From assembly GCA_017511805.1 (NCBI GenBank), contig JAFWJA010000021.1, forward strand, positions 164,277-228,276: a stretch of DNA of 64,000 nt. Direction: 5' to 3'. Numbering within the stretch: position 1 is the first letter of the stretch; the number at the start of each line of letters is the position of its first letter. Position numbers and translations under genes: made by a program. Positions 43,121-51,967 of this stretch are shown one piece after another. The notes below the pieces were generated by a model. That model was not told the origin of the DNA. It saw only the letters and a list, made by a program, of their open reading frames with translations, and ran no database searches. This DNA comes from Bacilli bacterium (GTDB lineage: Bacteria > Bacillota_I > Bacilli_A > RF39 > UBA660).

Positions 43121-43831
43121 ATGGCATTAAATAATATAATAACAAGATTAGAAGAAATTAAAGAAAGTAATCTTTTAGCTAGTAAAAAGAGAACTGAATT
43201 ATATAGAAATATATTAGAATTAAGTAAAATAGTAATAAATGAAACGATGGTAAATAGTTATTTTTCTAAAGTTGTTTCTGAATGTTTATCTAATTCTAAT
43301 TTTAGTAAGTTTTCATTAGTGGTTTTAGAAGATGAAATAGATTATATATCTGATGCTGGGGATTCTTTTAGTATTTTTTATAATGATAGTAAACAAGTTA
43401 ATTATATTAAGTACCAATCTAATAACAATACATCTATTTCTTTAAAGAAACATAGTAATGTTATAGATATAACTGAGGAAGATAGTAAATTACAAAATAC
43501 TATAGTTACTAAGAAACGTCATTATAAATTAGGTGAAGAATGTTCTATCAGATCAATTAGTAAAAGTGTTACTTTAATAGATGATAATAAAGAAACAAAT
43601 GTTAAAGAAACATATTCATATGAAGAAAGTAATAAACTTGTTTCAAAGACAATTAGTTCTTCTTATAAAGAAAATGGATTTACTTTTATGAGAGAAAACT
43701 ATAGTAGAATACTTGATGATGATGAAGTTAGTTATACTAAAAGTGATATAGAAATAATTAAGGCTAATAATGATAAAGAAAGAATAATGAATAGCCAATC
43801 AACTGTTAAAAAATTGATGCTATTAATATAG
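43121..43831 (+). CDS. Hypothetical soluble protein
   Basis: A 236-aa protein. Residues 1-80 look helical; from residue 100 on it is rich in Ser, Thr, Lys and Glu with beta-like alternation (SIRSISKSVTLID, ETYSYEESNK). No family recognised, no signal. AAAGGGAG is the ribosome site. It starts a run of three unknown genes, together up to 45.5 kb. Confidence 0.55.
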   Translation: MALNNIITRLEEIKESNLLASKKRTELYRNILELSKIVINETMVNSYFSKVVSECLSNSNFSKFSLVVLEDEIDYISDAGDSFSIFYNDSKQVNYIKYQSNNNTSISLKKHSNVIDITEEDSKLQNTIVTKKRHYKLGEECSIRSISKSVTLIDDNKETNVKETYSYEESNKLVSKTISSSYKENGFTFMRENYSRILDDDEVSYTKSDIEIIKANNDKERIMNSQSTVKKLMLLI

Positions 43832-43840
43832 GGGGAAAAA

Positions 43841-44257
43841 ATGGAATATAGTATATTAGATAAACCTGAACAAAATAACAGGGATATAAGAGTATACACT
43901 ATTTTAGGTAAAGAATCTATCGTAGGATTATATTTACAAGAATGTATTAGATTCTTTTATAAACCAATTACAGATTTCATTAAAGATAGAGATATGAAAA
44001 GATTTATTAATGCTAATAGTTATGAATTCGATATTAAAAACGGGTCTATCTTATCATTAAAAGGAAATCCTGGTTTAAATAAATTTGAATTTGAATCTGG
44101 TATTTATGTAGTATATACTCCTAAATATTTTGATGTTGTATCTAAAAATAAATTAAATGAATATATGGAAAATGAAGATTATGGTTTTAGATATGACGAT
44201 AGAAAGAAAAAAGTTAAGAGTTTAACTTTGACAAGAGATGAAAAAGAGATTGAATAA
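43841..44257 (+). CDS. Hypothetical soluble protein
   Basis: A 138-aa protein, charged, with mixed alpha/beta pattern (RVYTILGKESIVGLYLQEC, GIYVVYTPKYFD). Not recognised. It starts 9 bases after the previous stop with AGGGGG, so it is in the same unit. A terminator overlaps its 3' end. Confidence 0.55.
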   Translation: MEYSILDKPEQNNRDIRVYTILGKESIVGLYLQECIRFFYKPITDFIKDRDMKRFINANSYEFDIKNGSILSLKGNPGLNKFEFESGIYVVYTPKYFDVVSKNKLNEYMENEDYGFRYDDRKKKVKSLTLTRDEKEIE

Positions 44258-44273
44258 TTTTCAATCTTTTTTT
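44247..44273 (+). terminator. Terminator
   Basis: An 8-bp stem AGATTGAA/TTCAATCT, then seven Ts. TTATAATTA follows closely and could be the -10 of the next gene. Confidence 0.75.
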
Positions 44274-44294
44274 ATAATTATATTAGGTGATACT

Positions 44295-45506
44295 ATGATA
44301 CATTTATATAAAAAAGTAGAAAAAACTAGAGAAAATCCATTTGGAGTTATAGAAATAACTAAACCAGAAGAATTAACTAAACCATTTTTACTTTGTATAT
44401 CAGCTCAAGATAGCGTAGATAAATCTGTTTATGGAATTATTAAAGAAGGAGCACAGGCTGCTAGAGTATATACTACAGAAGAAGATGCATTAGGTTATAA
44501 AATAGATGAATTTCCAATAGATTTTTTAGGAATAGATTATAAAAAAGAAAAAGAAGAAGATGAAAAATATAAAGAACTAGTTGATCAATATATTTTTCCT
44601 ATAATACTATCTAATGGTGGAAGAAATATAGATATAGCAATTAGAAATGCTAGAAAGATTAATGTAATGACTTATTGTGATGGAACAAAAGTATTTGTAG
44701 AGATGGAAAAGTATTTAAAACAAAGACTTAGTTCAATAGGTTATAGTGAAGAAGATATAAAAAGAATAGTATCAAATATATCATTAGTAGCAATAGGTAC
44801 TATGGTAGATACAAGTGAACTTGATTCTACAACAGTTAGATTTATAGATATTAATGATGATGAAATTATGGATGAAAATACTGATAGATATCATGAAGTA
44901 CTAGATGAAAAAGAATATAATAGTTATTTTGAAAAAAAGAATAATAGTACTACTTTTTTCTTTAGAGGAACGGGTGAACATAGATTAAAAGAATACTTAG
45001 AAGGTGAATCTTCAGTAAAACCAGTTCTATGTTCTATAGTGGCATACTTTTTACAAAAATCATATAAGAATACAATAGAACCAGGTGTTACTATATCACC
45101 AGAAGAAGTAGTTGGAGAAATGGATAAATATTCTAGTGATTTATTTAAACCAGAAAAAATGTTAGAGTTAGTTGAATCTAGAATTAGTTATGGAGATGCT
45201 CCTAAATATACTGAATCTGAATTAAAATTAAGAAAAGATTTAGATACATCTTTAAGAGAATTAGCTATTACAAAGAGTGAATTAGAAAGAAAGACTAAAG
45301 AAAAAGATGTATTTGAATCAAAAGTAAGGGGTCTTGTTGAACAAATAAGAGAATGTAGTAGTGAAACAACTTTTTATCAAATAATGGGTAATTTAAAGAT
45401 GTGGAATACACCAGCTGGTTTTAATAGTGATCAACCAACTGATAAAGAAATAAGAGCAGCATATGAAGAAATGATAAAGCAAGAAAAAAGTGTTTCAAAA
45501 TTTTAA
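44295..45506 (+). CDS. Hypothetical protein with C-terminal coiled coil
   Basis: A 403-aa soluble protein. Residues 1-110 contain FLLCISAQDSVDKSVYGIIK, residues 110-290 look globular, and about 320-360 (RKDLDTSLRELAITKSELER) is coiled-coil-like. Not recognised. ATG 44295 follows AGGTGAT; a longer reading frame from 44238 runs back through the upstream terminator and is not used. The neighbouring unknown genes suggest a lineage-specific function. Confidence 0.55.
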   Translation: MIHLYKKVEKTRENPFGVIEITKPEELTKPFLLCISAQDSVDKSVYGIIKEGAQAARVYTTEEDALGYKIDEFPIDFLGIDYKKEKEEDEKYKELVDQYIFPIILSNGGRNIDIAIRNARKINVMTYCDGTKVFVEMEKYLKQRLSSIGYSEEDIKRIVSNISLVAIGTMVDTSELDSTTVRFIDINDDEIMDENTDRYHEVLDEKEYNSYFEKKNNSTTFFFRGTGEHRLKEYLEGESSVKPVLCSIVAYFLQKSYKNTIEPGVTISPEEVVGEMDKYSSDLFKPEKMLELVESRISYGDAPKYTESELKLRKDLDTSLRELAITKSELERKTKEKDVFESKVRGLVEQIRECSSETTFYQIMGNLKMWNTPAGFNSDQPTDKEIRAAYEEMIKQEKSVSKF

Positions 45507-45548
45507 AAAAGGTGTTATACTTTAAATAGATGATAAGGGAGTGATTAT

Positions 45549-47315
45549 ATGAAGAAAAGAATATTAGTTTTTGCTATATTAATGGCTCTATTAATACCAT
45601 TTGGTGTTGCTAAAGCAGATCCTGTTAATTTTCTTAGTAATGTTAATAATTATGAGTCTACAGGTACTATTATTAATGAAGAAATGCCTGGCGATTTAGA
45701 TAACTATGTGGCTGGAAAGAAAAGTGATTTTGAACAAGCATTAACAAATGCTGGAGTAGACAAAACTAAAGAAGGAAATATTGATTATAATACTTTATTT
45801 GGAGAATATGATGGAGGTTCAGGATATACTCATCAGTATGCAGTTGTAAATAATATTACATCAGAGTATGCTATGATAGAAGGAAATCTTACTAGAATAT
45901 ACACTGTTAATTATGATAGATTTCTTTTAAAGGCAAGTACTAAAGGACATATTATTCGTAATTCTAGAGTAGTTGATTATACCGTTGTAGAAGGTATATT
46001 AACTATATCTGGAACTGATAGTTATATTAGAAATTATGCTAGTGCAGAAAAAGATAATGATGGAAGATATATTGAAAATCAATATTTTGAAGGAGATAAA
46101 GATGCACCAGCAGTACAAGCTAAAATTCAAGAAATAAAAGATGATATGGATACAGTAGCAGCTAGTTATTATACTACTGTAAGTTCTAAAGCTGCTGGTT
46201 ATGTAGATGAATATTATTTTAATGCACATGATGAGTTTTCTTCTGAAGGAACTTGTCCTACACCATTAACAAATAATGTTAGTGGTTATCCAGATTGTAC
46301 ATTAACAATTACAACTGTTCTTGAAAAATTTAGAGTATATAAAGTGACTGGAAGTGCTACTACTAAAAATATTAGTACTATTGATATTACTCTGGATAAA
46401 CCAGTAGCTGGTACAACAGTAAATAAAATAGAAGATACATCTGTTGTATGCTTAGATCCAAATGGATGTTATACACAAGATAATTTACCAACAGTTTCTA
46501 CTACTGAAACAAATGTTACATTAATGGCACTTTTTGTTAATGCAGCTAATTTTGTAACTGATCATTATGAATATGATATGTTTGAAGGTGAAATAGGTAG
46601 AGATAATGATGTTAGAGTATATATTTCATTATCTACTAAAAATGGTTATAAAATTAAGAATGATGCAGTTATTACAGTAAATGGAGAAGAACCAGAAACA
46701 GTATTCCCTGTAATAGAGAATAATCAAGTAGTTGGTTTAGTAGCTACAATAAAACCACAAGTAAAAACAACTAGATATACATTAGAAGATGACTATGGTA
46801 ACACAATATCATTTATAGAGGATGAAGGAATAGTATTTGCATTCTCTACAACAGATTTTAATCTATTAACAGATGAAGAATTAGAAGCAGCAGGAGCAAC
46901 TAGAGAACAATTAGAAGAATTATTAAATAGTATACAAGAAGCAGTAAAAGATTATGGTACATTAATAACAGCATACCAATTTCAAATATCAGATGGGAAT
47001 GCTGGTATAAGTCAAGCACAAAGTAAATTTAAAATAAGAATTAAAATGACTGAAGAAATGAAAAAATATAATAAATTCTATATTACTTATGTAGATGATC
47101 AAAACAATATAGAAACTCCTATTGAATTAACAGTTAATGGTGATTATTTAGAAGGTGAGTTAAATCACTTAAGTGGATATGCATTAACTGGTCAAATTGT
47201 AGAACAAGAAACTAGTCCAAATACTGGAGATGAAATAACTAAATTTATTAGTTTATTTGCTATAAGTGTTATAGGATTAAGTCTAGTATTTATAAATAAG
47301 AAAAAATTTAATTAA
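45549..47315 (+). CDS. Secreted surface protein with LPXTG-like anchor
   Basis: A 588-aa protein with a signal peptide (MKKRILVFAILMALL, cleaved near KADP), a long extracellular beta-rich region with four cysteines in its middle third, and a sorting signal: SPNTGDE, a hydrophobic helix and the tail NKKKFN. The motif SPNTG in place of LPxTG is a known variant. It should be linked to the wall by a sortase; a sortase-like gene is at 60.5 kb. The promoter TATACT (45516-45521) lies in GTGTTATACTTTAAAT, also found at 26957. Confidence 0.8.
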   Translation: MKKRILVFAILMALLIPFGVAKADPVNFLSNVNNYESTGTIINEEMPGDLDNYVAGKKSDFEQALTNAGVDKTKEGNIDYNTLFGEYDGGSGYTHQYAVVNNITSEYAMIEGNLTRIYTVNYDRFLLKASTKGHIIRNSRVVDYTVVEGILTISGTDSYIRNYASAEKDNDGRYIENQYFEGDKDAPAVQAKIQEIKDDMDTVAASYYTTVSSKAAGYVDEYYFNAHDEFSSEGTCPTPLTNNVSGYPDCTLTITTVLEKFRVYKVTGSATTKNISTIDITLDKPVAGTTVNKIEDTSVVCLDPNGCYTQDNLPTVSTTETNVTLMALFVNAANFVTDHYEYDMFEGEIGRDNDVRVYISLSTKNGYKIKNDAVITVNGEEPETVFPVIENNQVVGLVATIKPQVKTTRYTLEDDYGNTISFIEDEGIVFAFSTTDFNLLTDEELEAAGATREQLEELLNSIQEAVKDYGTLITAYQFQISDGNAGISQAQSKFKIRIKMTEEMKKYNKFYITYVDDQNNIETPIELTVNGDYLEGELNHLSGYALTGQIVEQETSPNTGDEITKFISLFAISVIGLSLVFINKKKFN

Positions 47316-47337
47316 ACCGAGAATTATCTCGGTTTTT
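47314..47337 (+). terminator. Terminator of the surface protein gene
   Basis: A 9-bp stem AAACCGAGA/TCTCGGTTT around ATTA with Ts following. Confidence 0.85.
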
Positions 47338-47367
47338 ATGTTATTATAATTATATGGAGATGATATT

Positions 47368-47760
47368 GTGGAAGAAGTACAAAAGTTTTTAAAAGAAGCA
47401 GGTGTATATTTTATAGCAACAGTAGATGGGGATAAACCAAAAGTTAGACCATTTGGTACTGCAGAAATATTTGAAGGACATTTGTATATCCAAACAGGTA
47501 AAAAGAAAGATGTATTTAAACAAATAGAAAAGAATAATAATGTTGAAATATGTGCATTTAAAGATGGAAGATGGATTAGAGTATCAGGTAAACTATTAGT
47601 AGATGATAGAGTAGAGGCTAAAAAAGATATGCTTGATAAAAATCCAGAGTTAAGAAGTATGTATGATGAAAATGATGCTAATACAGCAGCTTTATATTTT
47701 GAATCAGGAAAAGCAGTAATTGCGTCATTTACAGAAGAACCAAAGGTAATAGAGTTTTAG
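47368..47760 (+). CDS. Pyridoxamine 5'-phosphate oxidase-like flavin-binding protein
   Basis: A 130-aa split-barrel protein. VYFIATVDGDKPKVRPFGT at the N-terminus is the family signature, with LYIQTGKKKDVFKQI and RVSGKL following. Members bind FMN, F420 or heme; this short form is typical of the uncharacterised PPOX group, not of PdxH itself. It starts at GTG 47368 behind GGAGATG. The next gene begins 9 bases later. Confidence 0.85.
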   Translation: MEEVQKFLKEAGVYFIATVDGDKPKVRPFGTAEIFEGHLYIQTGKKKDVFKQIEKNNNVEICAFKDGRWIRVSGKLLVDDRVEAKKDMLDKNPELRSMYDENDANTAALYFESGKAVIASFTEEPKVIEF

Positions 47761-47769
47761 GAGATAAAA

Positions 47770-48642
47770 ATGGAAAAATATACAGGAAGACAAATAGCAA
47801 TTTTTTCAGATGTTCATGCCTTATTAGAACCATTAGTAGCTATACTAGAGGATATTAAAAGAAGGGGAATTACTGAAATATATTCTTTAGGTGATGATAT
47901 AGGATTAGGTCCAAATCCTAGAGAAGTGCTATATTTACTAGAAGAATATGGAGTTAAAAGTATAAGAGGTAATGGTGAAGATTATTCTTTATTAGGAGTA
48001 GAACCTTTTTCTACATATGTACGTGGAAGAAAAATAGAAAATATCAAATGGACTAGAGCTCAATTAACTCCTGAACAAGTAAGTAAGTTAATGGCTAATA
48101 AACATAGTTATGATTTAGTTGTAGGTGGAGAAATAATAGGATTATGTCATTTTGCTAATGACGTTAGAATTGATTTTAGAGGAAGAGATACATATAGTTT
48201 TCAAAGATCAATTAATAATAATTATAAAAATCCACTAAAACAATTTGAATATACTAATAGTCCTGAACAACTAGAAAAAATTCATAGTAGAATAAGTGAT
48301 TTACCAGAGGATAGAGGTTTTGTATCTGCAAATAATGAACCATTATTTGGTGGAAAAAAAGCTGATTTTTATGATGAGATTATTCAAGGACATGTTCATT
48401 TTAAATTACTTACAGAGAATGAAAGAATGAAAATAAGAACAATAAGAGCGGCAGCAATGGCTTTTGGTGAAGATGAACCAGTAGATTTTGCATCTTATAT
48501 AATAATTAAAGAAAAAGTAAAGGGTTATGATGTAGAGGAAGTATTAGTACAATTTGATAGAGAAAAAATGATGAGCAGTATTGAAGATACTGATCTTCCT
48601 TTTAAAGATAAAATAACTAAATTTGTATCGAAAAAAAAGTAG
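47770..48642 (+). CDS. Calcineurin-like metallophosphoesterase
   Basis: A 290-aa enzyme with the metal-binding blocks IFSDVHALLEPL, SLGDDIGLGPNP, RGNGEDY (the usual GNHD is altered to GNGED) and GHVHFKL. It is likely a phosphodiesterase or phosphatase of unknown substrate. It is co-transcribed with the PPOX-like gene. Confidence 0.85.
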   Translation: MEKYTGRQIAIFSDVHALLEPLVAILEDIKRRGITEIYSLGDDIGLGPNPREVLYLLEEYGVKSIRGNGEDYSLLGVEPFSTYVRGRKIENIKWTRAQLTPEQVSKLMANKHSYDLVVGGEIIGLCHFANDVRIDFRGRDTYSFQRSINNNYKNPLKQFEYTNSPEQLEKIHSRISDLPEDRGFVSANNEPLFGGKKADFYDEIIQGHVHFKLLTENERMKIRTIRAAAMAFGEDEPVDFASYIIIKEKVKGYDVEEVLVQFDREKMMSSIEDTDLPFKDKITKFVSKKK

Positions 48643-48650
48643 GAGGTATT

Positions 48651-48695
48651 ATGAAAAAGAAATTATTACTTAGTGTATTTGTTATTTTGTTATAA
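48651..48695 (+). CDS. Orphan signal-peptide-like short ORF (14 aa)
   Basis: An AGGAGGTATT ribosome site with ideal spacing leads to MKKKLLLSVFVILL and then TAA. The peptide looks like the start of a signal peptide or lipoprotein leader cut off by a stop. No continuation in the other frames was seen before the terminator 3 bases on. It may be a gene remnant or a tiny membrane peptide. Confidence 0.35.
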   Translation: MKKKLLLSVFVILL

Positions 48696-48696
48696 A

Positions 48697-48727
48697 ATAA
48701 GCAATAATTCAAAAATTGTTGCTTTTT
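48697..48727 (+). terminator. Terminator
   Basis: A 9-bp stem AAGCAATAA/TTGTTGCTT (one G-U), then TTT. It closes the PPOX-phosphoesterase unit. Confidence 0.75.
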
Positions 48728-48739
48728 ATTTGATTTTAA

Positions 48740-48748
48740 TGATATAAT
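48740..48748 (+). promoter_or_regulatory. Extended -10 promoter of the GGDEF gene
   Basis: TGATATAAT, 13 bases after the terminator. The expected mRNA would start near 48755, after an in-frame ATG at 48747, supporting the downstream start. Confidence 0.6.
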
Positions 48749-48779
48749 GAATTGGTCTTTTAAAAAAAGGGGGATTTTT

Positions 48780-49787
48780 ATGTCCAATTTAGATGAAAAT
48801 ATATTAAAACAAAATCCATATTTTTTATTCTATGAAATGATGGTATATGCCTTAAAAACAGATGATGTTGTTGATGGTATGAATAAATCATTATATCTAT
48901 TAAAACTATGTATTAAATGTGGAGATATAGTATTACATAAAAAAGAGAATGGTATGTATATTCATTCTATAAGTCAAACAGGTATGCAACATCAAATACC
49001 TCCAATATCTTGTATAGTTAATAAAACAGCTCCATTAATAGAGTCAAAAGATACATTTTATTTAGAATTAGGTTTATCAGATAATTTTAAAAATATGATG
49101 TTTGTACATATGAATACTGATGATAGTGAATATATTCTTTCTATTAATAATGTAGATTATAGTAAGATTACTTCATTAGATTTCTTTAATAAACTACAAG
49201 AAACAATGTTAATAATTCTTAAAAGAGCAGAAATGTATGAAAAGAATACTAAAGCAATTAATACTGATTTATTAACAGGTTTAGATAATAGAAATTCATA
49301 TGAAACTAGATTACAAAATTTAGATAAAGAAAAATCTGATTTAGTATATGGTATATTTGATTTATTTAGACTTAAATATATAAATGATAACTATACTCAT
49401 GTTATTGGTGATAAATATATATGTGAAGCTGCCAATATATTAAATAAGTATTGGCCTAAAGAAAAAATAGAAATAGTTGATAATAGTTTTAAAAAATCTA
49501 CTGAAACAGGGCATTGTATTTATAGAGTAGGTGGAGATGAATTTGTATTACTTACTAGTAAAGAAAAAGCAGATTTGGTTAGTATAAAATCTAAATTAGC
49601 TTGTTCAGAAATAGAAATGATAGATTTAGGTTTAGAAGATAAACCACTTATAGGTTTAAACTATGGAATAACTTCTCATAAACCAAAAGACTCTATTAAA
49701 GATACTTATAAAAGAGCTGATCAATTAATGTCAGAAGATAAAAGAAGAATGTATCTTAAATATAATTTAGAAAGAAGAAGATCATAA
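48780..49787 (+). CDS. GGDEF-domain protein, probable diguanylate cyclase
   Basis: A 335-aa protein. The N-terminal 155 residues form a GAF-like sensory region without membrane helices. The C-terminal domain has LTGLDNRNSYE, FDLFRLKYINDNYTHVIGD and an exact RVGGDEF catalytic loop, so synthesis of a cyclic dinucleotide (c-di-GMP in known members) is possible. The usual DxDxFK is FDLFRLK, a mild deviation. ATG 48780 has AAGGGGG upstream. No EAL or PilZ protein is in the window. Confidence 0.85.
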   Translation: MSNLDENILKQNPYFLFYEMMVYALKTDDVVDGMNKSLYLLKLCIKCGDIVLHKKENGMYIHSISQTGMQHQIPPISCIVNKTAPLIESKDTFYLELGLSDNFKNMMFVHMNTDDSEYILSINNVDYSKITSLDFFNKLQETMLIILKRAEMYEKNTKAINTDLLTGLDNRNSYETRLQNLDKEKSDLVYGIFDLFRLKYINDNYTHVIGDKYICEAANILNKYWPKEKIEIVDNSFKKSTETGHCIYRVGGDEFVLLTSKEKADLVSIKSKLACSEIEMIDLGLEDKPLIGLNYGITSHKPKDSIKDTYKRADQLMSEDKRRMYLKYNLERRRS

Positions 49788-49811
49788 ACGGATATTAATC
49801 CGTTTTTTTTA
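49786..49811 (+). terminator. Terminator of the GGDEF gene
   Basis: An 8-bp stem AAACGGAT/ATCCGTTT around ATTA, then eight Ts. Confidence 0.85.
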
Positions 49812-49820
49812 TGTTATAAT
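49812..49820 (+). promoter_or_regulatory. Extended -10 promoter
   Basis: TGTTATAAT begins two bases after the preceding T-run; the CPBP gene starts 19 bases downstream. Confidence 0.6.
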
Positions 49821-49838
49821 TATTAATAGAGGTGTAAT

Positions 49839-50552
49839 ATGAAGAGTAAGTTAGTTTATTTGTTACCGATAAGGTGCATATTGTTCGTACTTATATTTGT
49901 TATCGGTTCTATTGTTGTTAATAAAGAATTAACTGATATTAGTAATTGGTGGAGTATAGTAGCGACAATTGTTAATATTATTACAATTATTATATTAGTA
50001 TTATGCGCTAAGAAAATGAAGACTAGTTATTCAAAACTGATTAATTATAAAAAGGGTAATACTAAAGTTAAAGAAGTAATAATAGTGTCTTTAATAGTGC
50101 TTGCTTTTACATCACTAGGAATGAATATTGCAGGTTTAATATGTTATGGTGTTATTCCATATGCTGCACCTATGATGGCAGAACCAATACCAGTAATACT
50201 TGCAGTAATTAACTTTATATTATTACCATTAACTGTATCATTTGCGGAAGATGGATTATATTTAGGATGTGGTGTTAATCAATTGAAAAACAAATATGTA
50301 GCAATTCTTTTACCAGCATTCTTTTATGCAATACAACACAGTTTTATACCAACATTATTAGATGGCAAATTTATTATATATAGATTCTTATGTTTCTTAC
50401 CACTTACAATTATATTATGTGGTTATTATTATAAAAAGAAAAATCCAGTACCAGTTATGATAGGTCATGCGATAGTTGAAGTAGCTAGTGTAGTACTTAT
50501 ATTAGTAACATCAATTAGTCCTGATATATATCAAAGTTGGTTAAATATGTGA
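49839..50552 (+). CDS. CPBP-family intramembrane protease-like protein
   Basis: A 237-aa protein with about seven membrane segments. The three CPBP motifs are recognisable but the first is changed: FAEDGLYLG in place of EExxxR; FFYAIQHS and GHAIVE are the other two. The second Glu and the Arg of the first motif are lost, so protease activity is uncertain. It is followed after 8 bases by an unknown soluble protein in the same unit. Confidence 0.7.
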   Translation: MKSKLVYLLPIRCILFVLIFVIGSIVVNKELTDISNWWSIVATIVNIITIIILVLCAKKMKTSYSKLINYKKGNTKVKEVIIVSLIVLAFTSLGMNIAGLICYGVIPYAAPMMAEPIPVILAVINFILLPLTVSFAEDGLYLGCGVNQLKNKYVAILLPAFFYAIQHSFIPTLLDGKFIIYRFLCFLPLTIILCGYYYKKKNPVPVMIGHAIVEVASVVLILVTSISPDIYQSWLNM

Positions 50553-50559
50553 GGTTATT

Positions 50560-51141
50560 ATGAATTACATTAAATTAATGGATGGAACAAAATCAAATGC
50601 AGGTGGTTTTGAATATAAAATAGGAGAAGTTAATGTAGCAGATAATTGGAATCCTAATACTTATGATCCTACTTTGATGGGTGGATTTAATTTTTCCACA
50701 GATGAAAAGATACTTAGATGGATTCATAGAGGGGATACAGTATATGATGTAGAAATTCCAAAAGATGCTGAAGTAATTGATTGTCCTAGTAAAAATTGTC
50801 CTCATGGTGTATTTAGAACAAATAAGATAATATTAAGTAATCCTAGAAAAGTAACTGAAGATATGGTAATGGATTATTATAAAAAATCTGATTTACCTGA
50901 AAAAACATACTATCAATGCATAGTGGTTTTATTATTTAGAAATTATATTAATGTTGCTAGAAATATAATTGAGGATAAAATAAATAAAGATAATATAGAT
51001 GATTGTATTAATGAATTTGAAAGATTTATATCAGATAAACATGATGGTAAAGAACATGATTTTAATTATGATGAATTATGGCCTGAAGCAAAAACAATAT
51101 ATGATGAATTAAAAAATATTAAAATAAAAAGAGTTAAATAA
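50560..51141 (+). CDS. Hypothetical protein, possibly DUF7666-like
   Basis: A 193-aa soluble protein. The N-terminal half (GFEYKIGEVN, GGFNFSTDEKILRWI, DTVYDVEIPKDAEVI) resembles short phage and accessory proteins of the DUF7666 type, but the match is from memory of the pattern only. The C-terminal half is helical. It is co-transcribed with the CPBP gene and ends in a terminator. Confidence 0.45.
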   Translation: MNYIKLMDGTKSNAGGFEYKIGEVNVADNWNPNTYDPTLMGGFNFSTDEKILRWIHRGDTVYDVEIPKDAEVIDCPSKNCPHGVFRTNKIILSNPRKVTEDMVMDYYKKSDLPEKTYYQCIVVLLFRNYINVARNIIEDKINKDNIDDCINEFERFISDKHDGKEHDFNYDELWPEAKTIYDELKNIKIKRVK

Positions 51142-51154
51142 ATCTCTTTTTTTT
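51126..51154 (+). terminator. Terminator
   Basis: An 8-bp stem AAAAAGAG/CTCTTTTT with a 10-base loop and T-run. Confidence 0.7.
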
Positions 51155-51155
51155 A

Positions 51156-51164
51156 TGCTATAAT
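51156..51164 (+). promoter_or_regulatory. Extended -10 promoter of the SDR gene
   Basis: TGCTATAAT directly follows the T-run of the previous terminator. Confidence 0.6.
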
Positions 51165-51186
51165 GATTATAGAATGGGAGGTAAAT

Positions 51187-51966
51187 ATGAAATTAGAAAA
51201 TAAAGTAGCCATCGTTACAGGTGGAGCAATGGGAAATGGACTTGGAGTAGTAAAAGTATTCTTAAAATATGGAGCAAAGGTAGTTATATTTGATTATTCA
51301 GATGAAGTAGATAAAACTGTTTCTGAATTAAATAATCCAAATGTATCTGGTTATAAAGTAGATATACGTGATAAAGAAAGAGTTAATGAATGCGTAAAGG
51401 ATGTTATATCTAAATATGGAAATATAGATATACTTGTTAATAATGCAGGTGTATGTAAATTAGTTAAGTTCGAAGATATGTCTGACGAAGATAGAGATTA
51501 TCATTTTGATATAAATATTATTGGAACATGGAATATGACTAAAGCCTGTGTTCCATATATGAAGAATAGAAAAGGTTCTATTATTAATTTATCAAGTGTA
51601 ACTGGACCAATGGTCGCAGATTCAGGAGAAGTAGCATACGCAACTACTAAGTCTGCTATACTAGGATTTACTAAGTCTTTGGCAGCTGAATTAGTTGAAG
51701 ATGATATAAGAGTTAATGCTATTATGCCAGGTTATATTAGAACACCTATGGTAGATAATATGGCAAAGATATCAGTACCAGATGATCCAGAATCAGTTAT
51801 AAATGGAATAGCAAGTGCAATACCAATGAAGAGAATGGGTAAGATAGAAGAAATAGGAGAACTAGCTGCTTTTCTTGCTAGTGAAGAATCTAGTTATATA
51901 ACTGCTCAAGGAATAGTAATAGATGGTGGTAGTACATTACCAGAAACTATGACTATGGGTGTATAG
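51187..51966 (+). CDS. ucpA: Short-chain dehydrogenase, UcpA-like
   Basis: A 259-aa Rossmann oxidoreductase. The cofactor motif is TGGAMGNGLG, NNAG follows in LVNNAGVC, and the catalytic Ser and Tyr-x3-Lys lie in NLSSVTG and YATTKSA. DMSDEDRDYHFDINI and the C-terminal GGSTLPETMTMGV closely match UcpA, whose physiological substrate is not settled. ATG 51187 is chosen because GGGAGGTAAAT precedes it; the in-frame ATG at 51163 falls inside the promoter. It is followed directly by a GNAT gene. Confidence 0.85.
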   Translation: MKLENKVAIVTGGAMGNGLGVVKVFLKYGAKVVIFDYSDEVDKTVSELNNPNVSGYKVDIRDKERVNECVKDVISKYGNIDILVNNAGVCKLVKFEDMSDEDRDYHFDINIIGTWNMTKACVPYMKNRKGSIINLSSVTGPMVADSGEVAYATTKSAILGFTKSLAAELVEDDIRVNAIMPGYIRTPMVDNMAKISVPDDPESVINGIASAIPMKRMGKIEEIGELAAFLASEESSYITAQGIVIDGGSTLPETMTMGV

Positions 51967-51967
51967 T

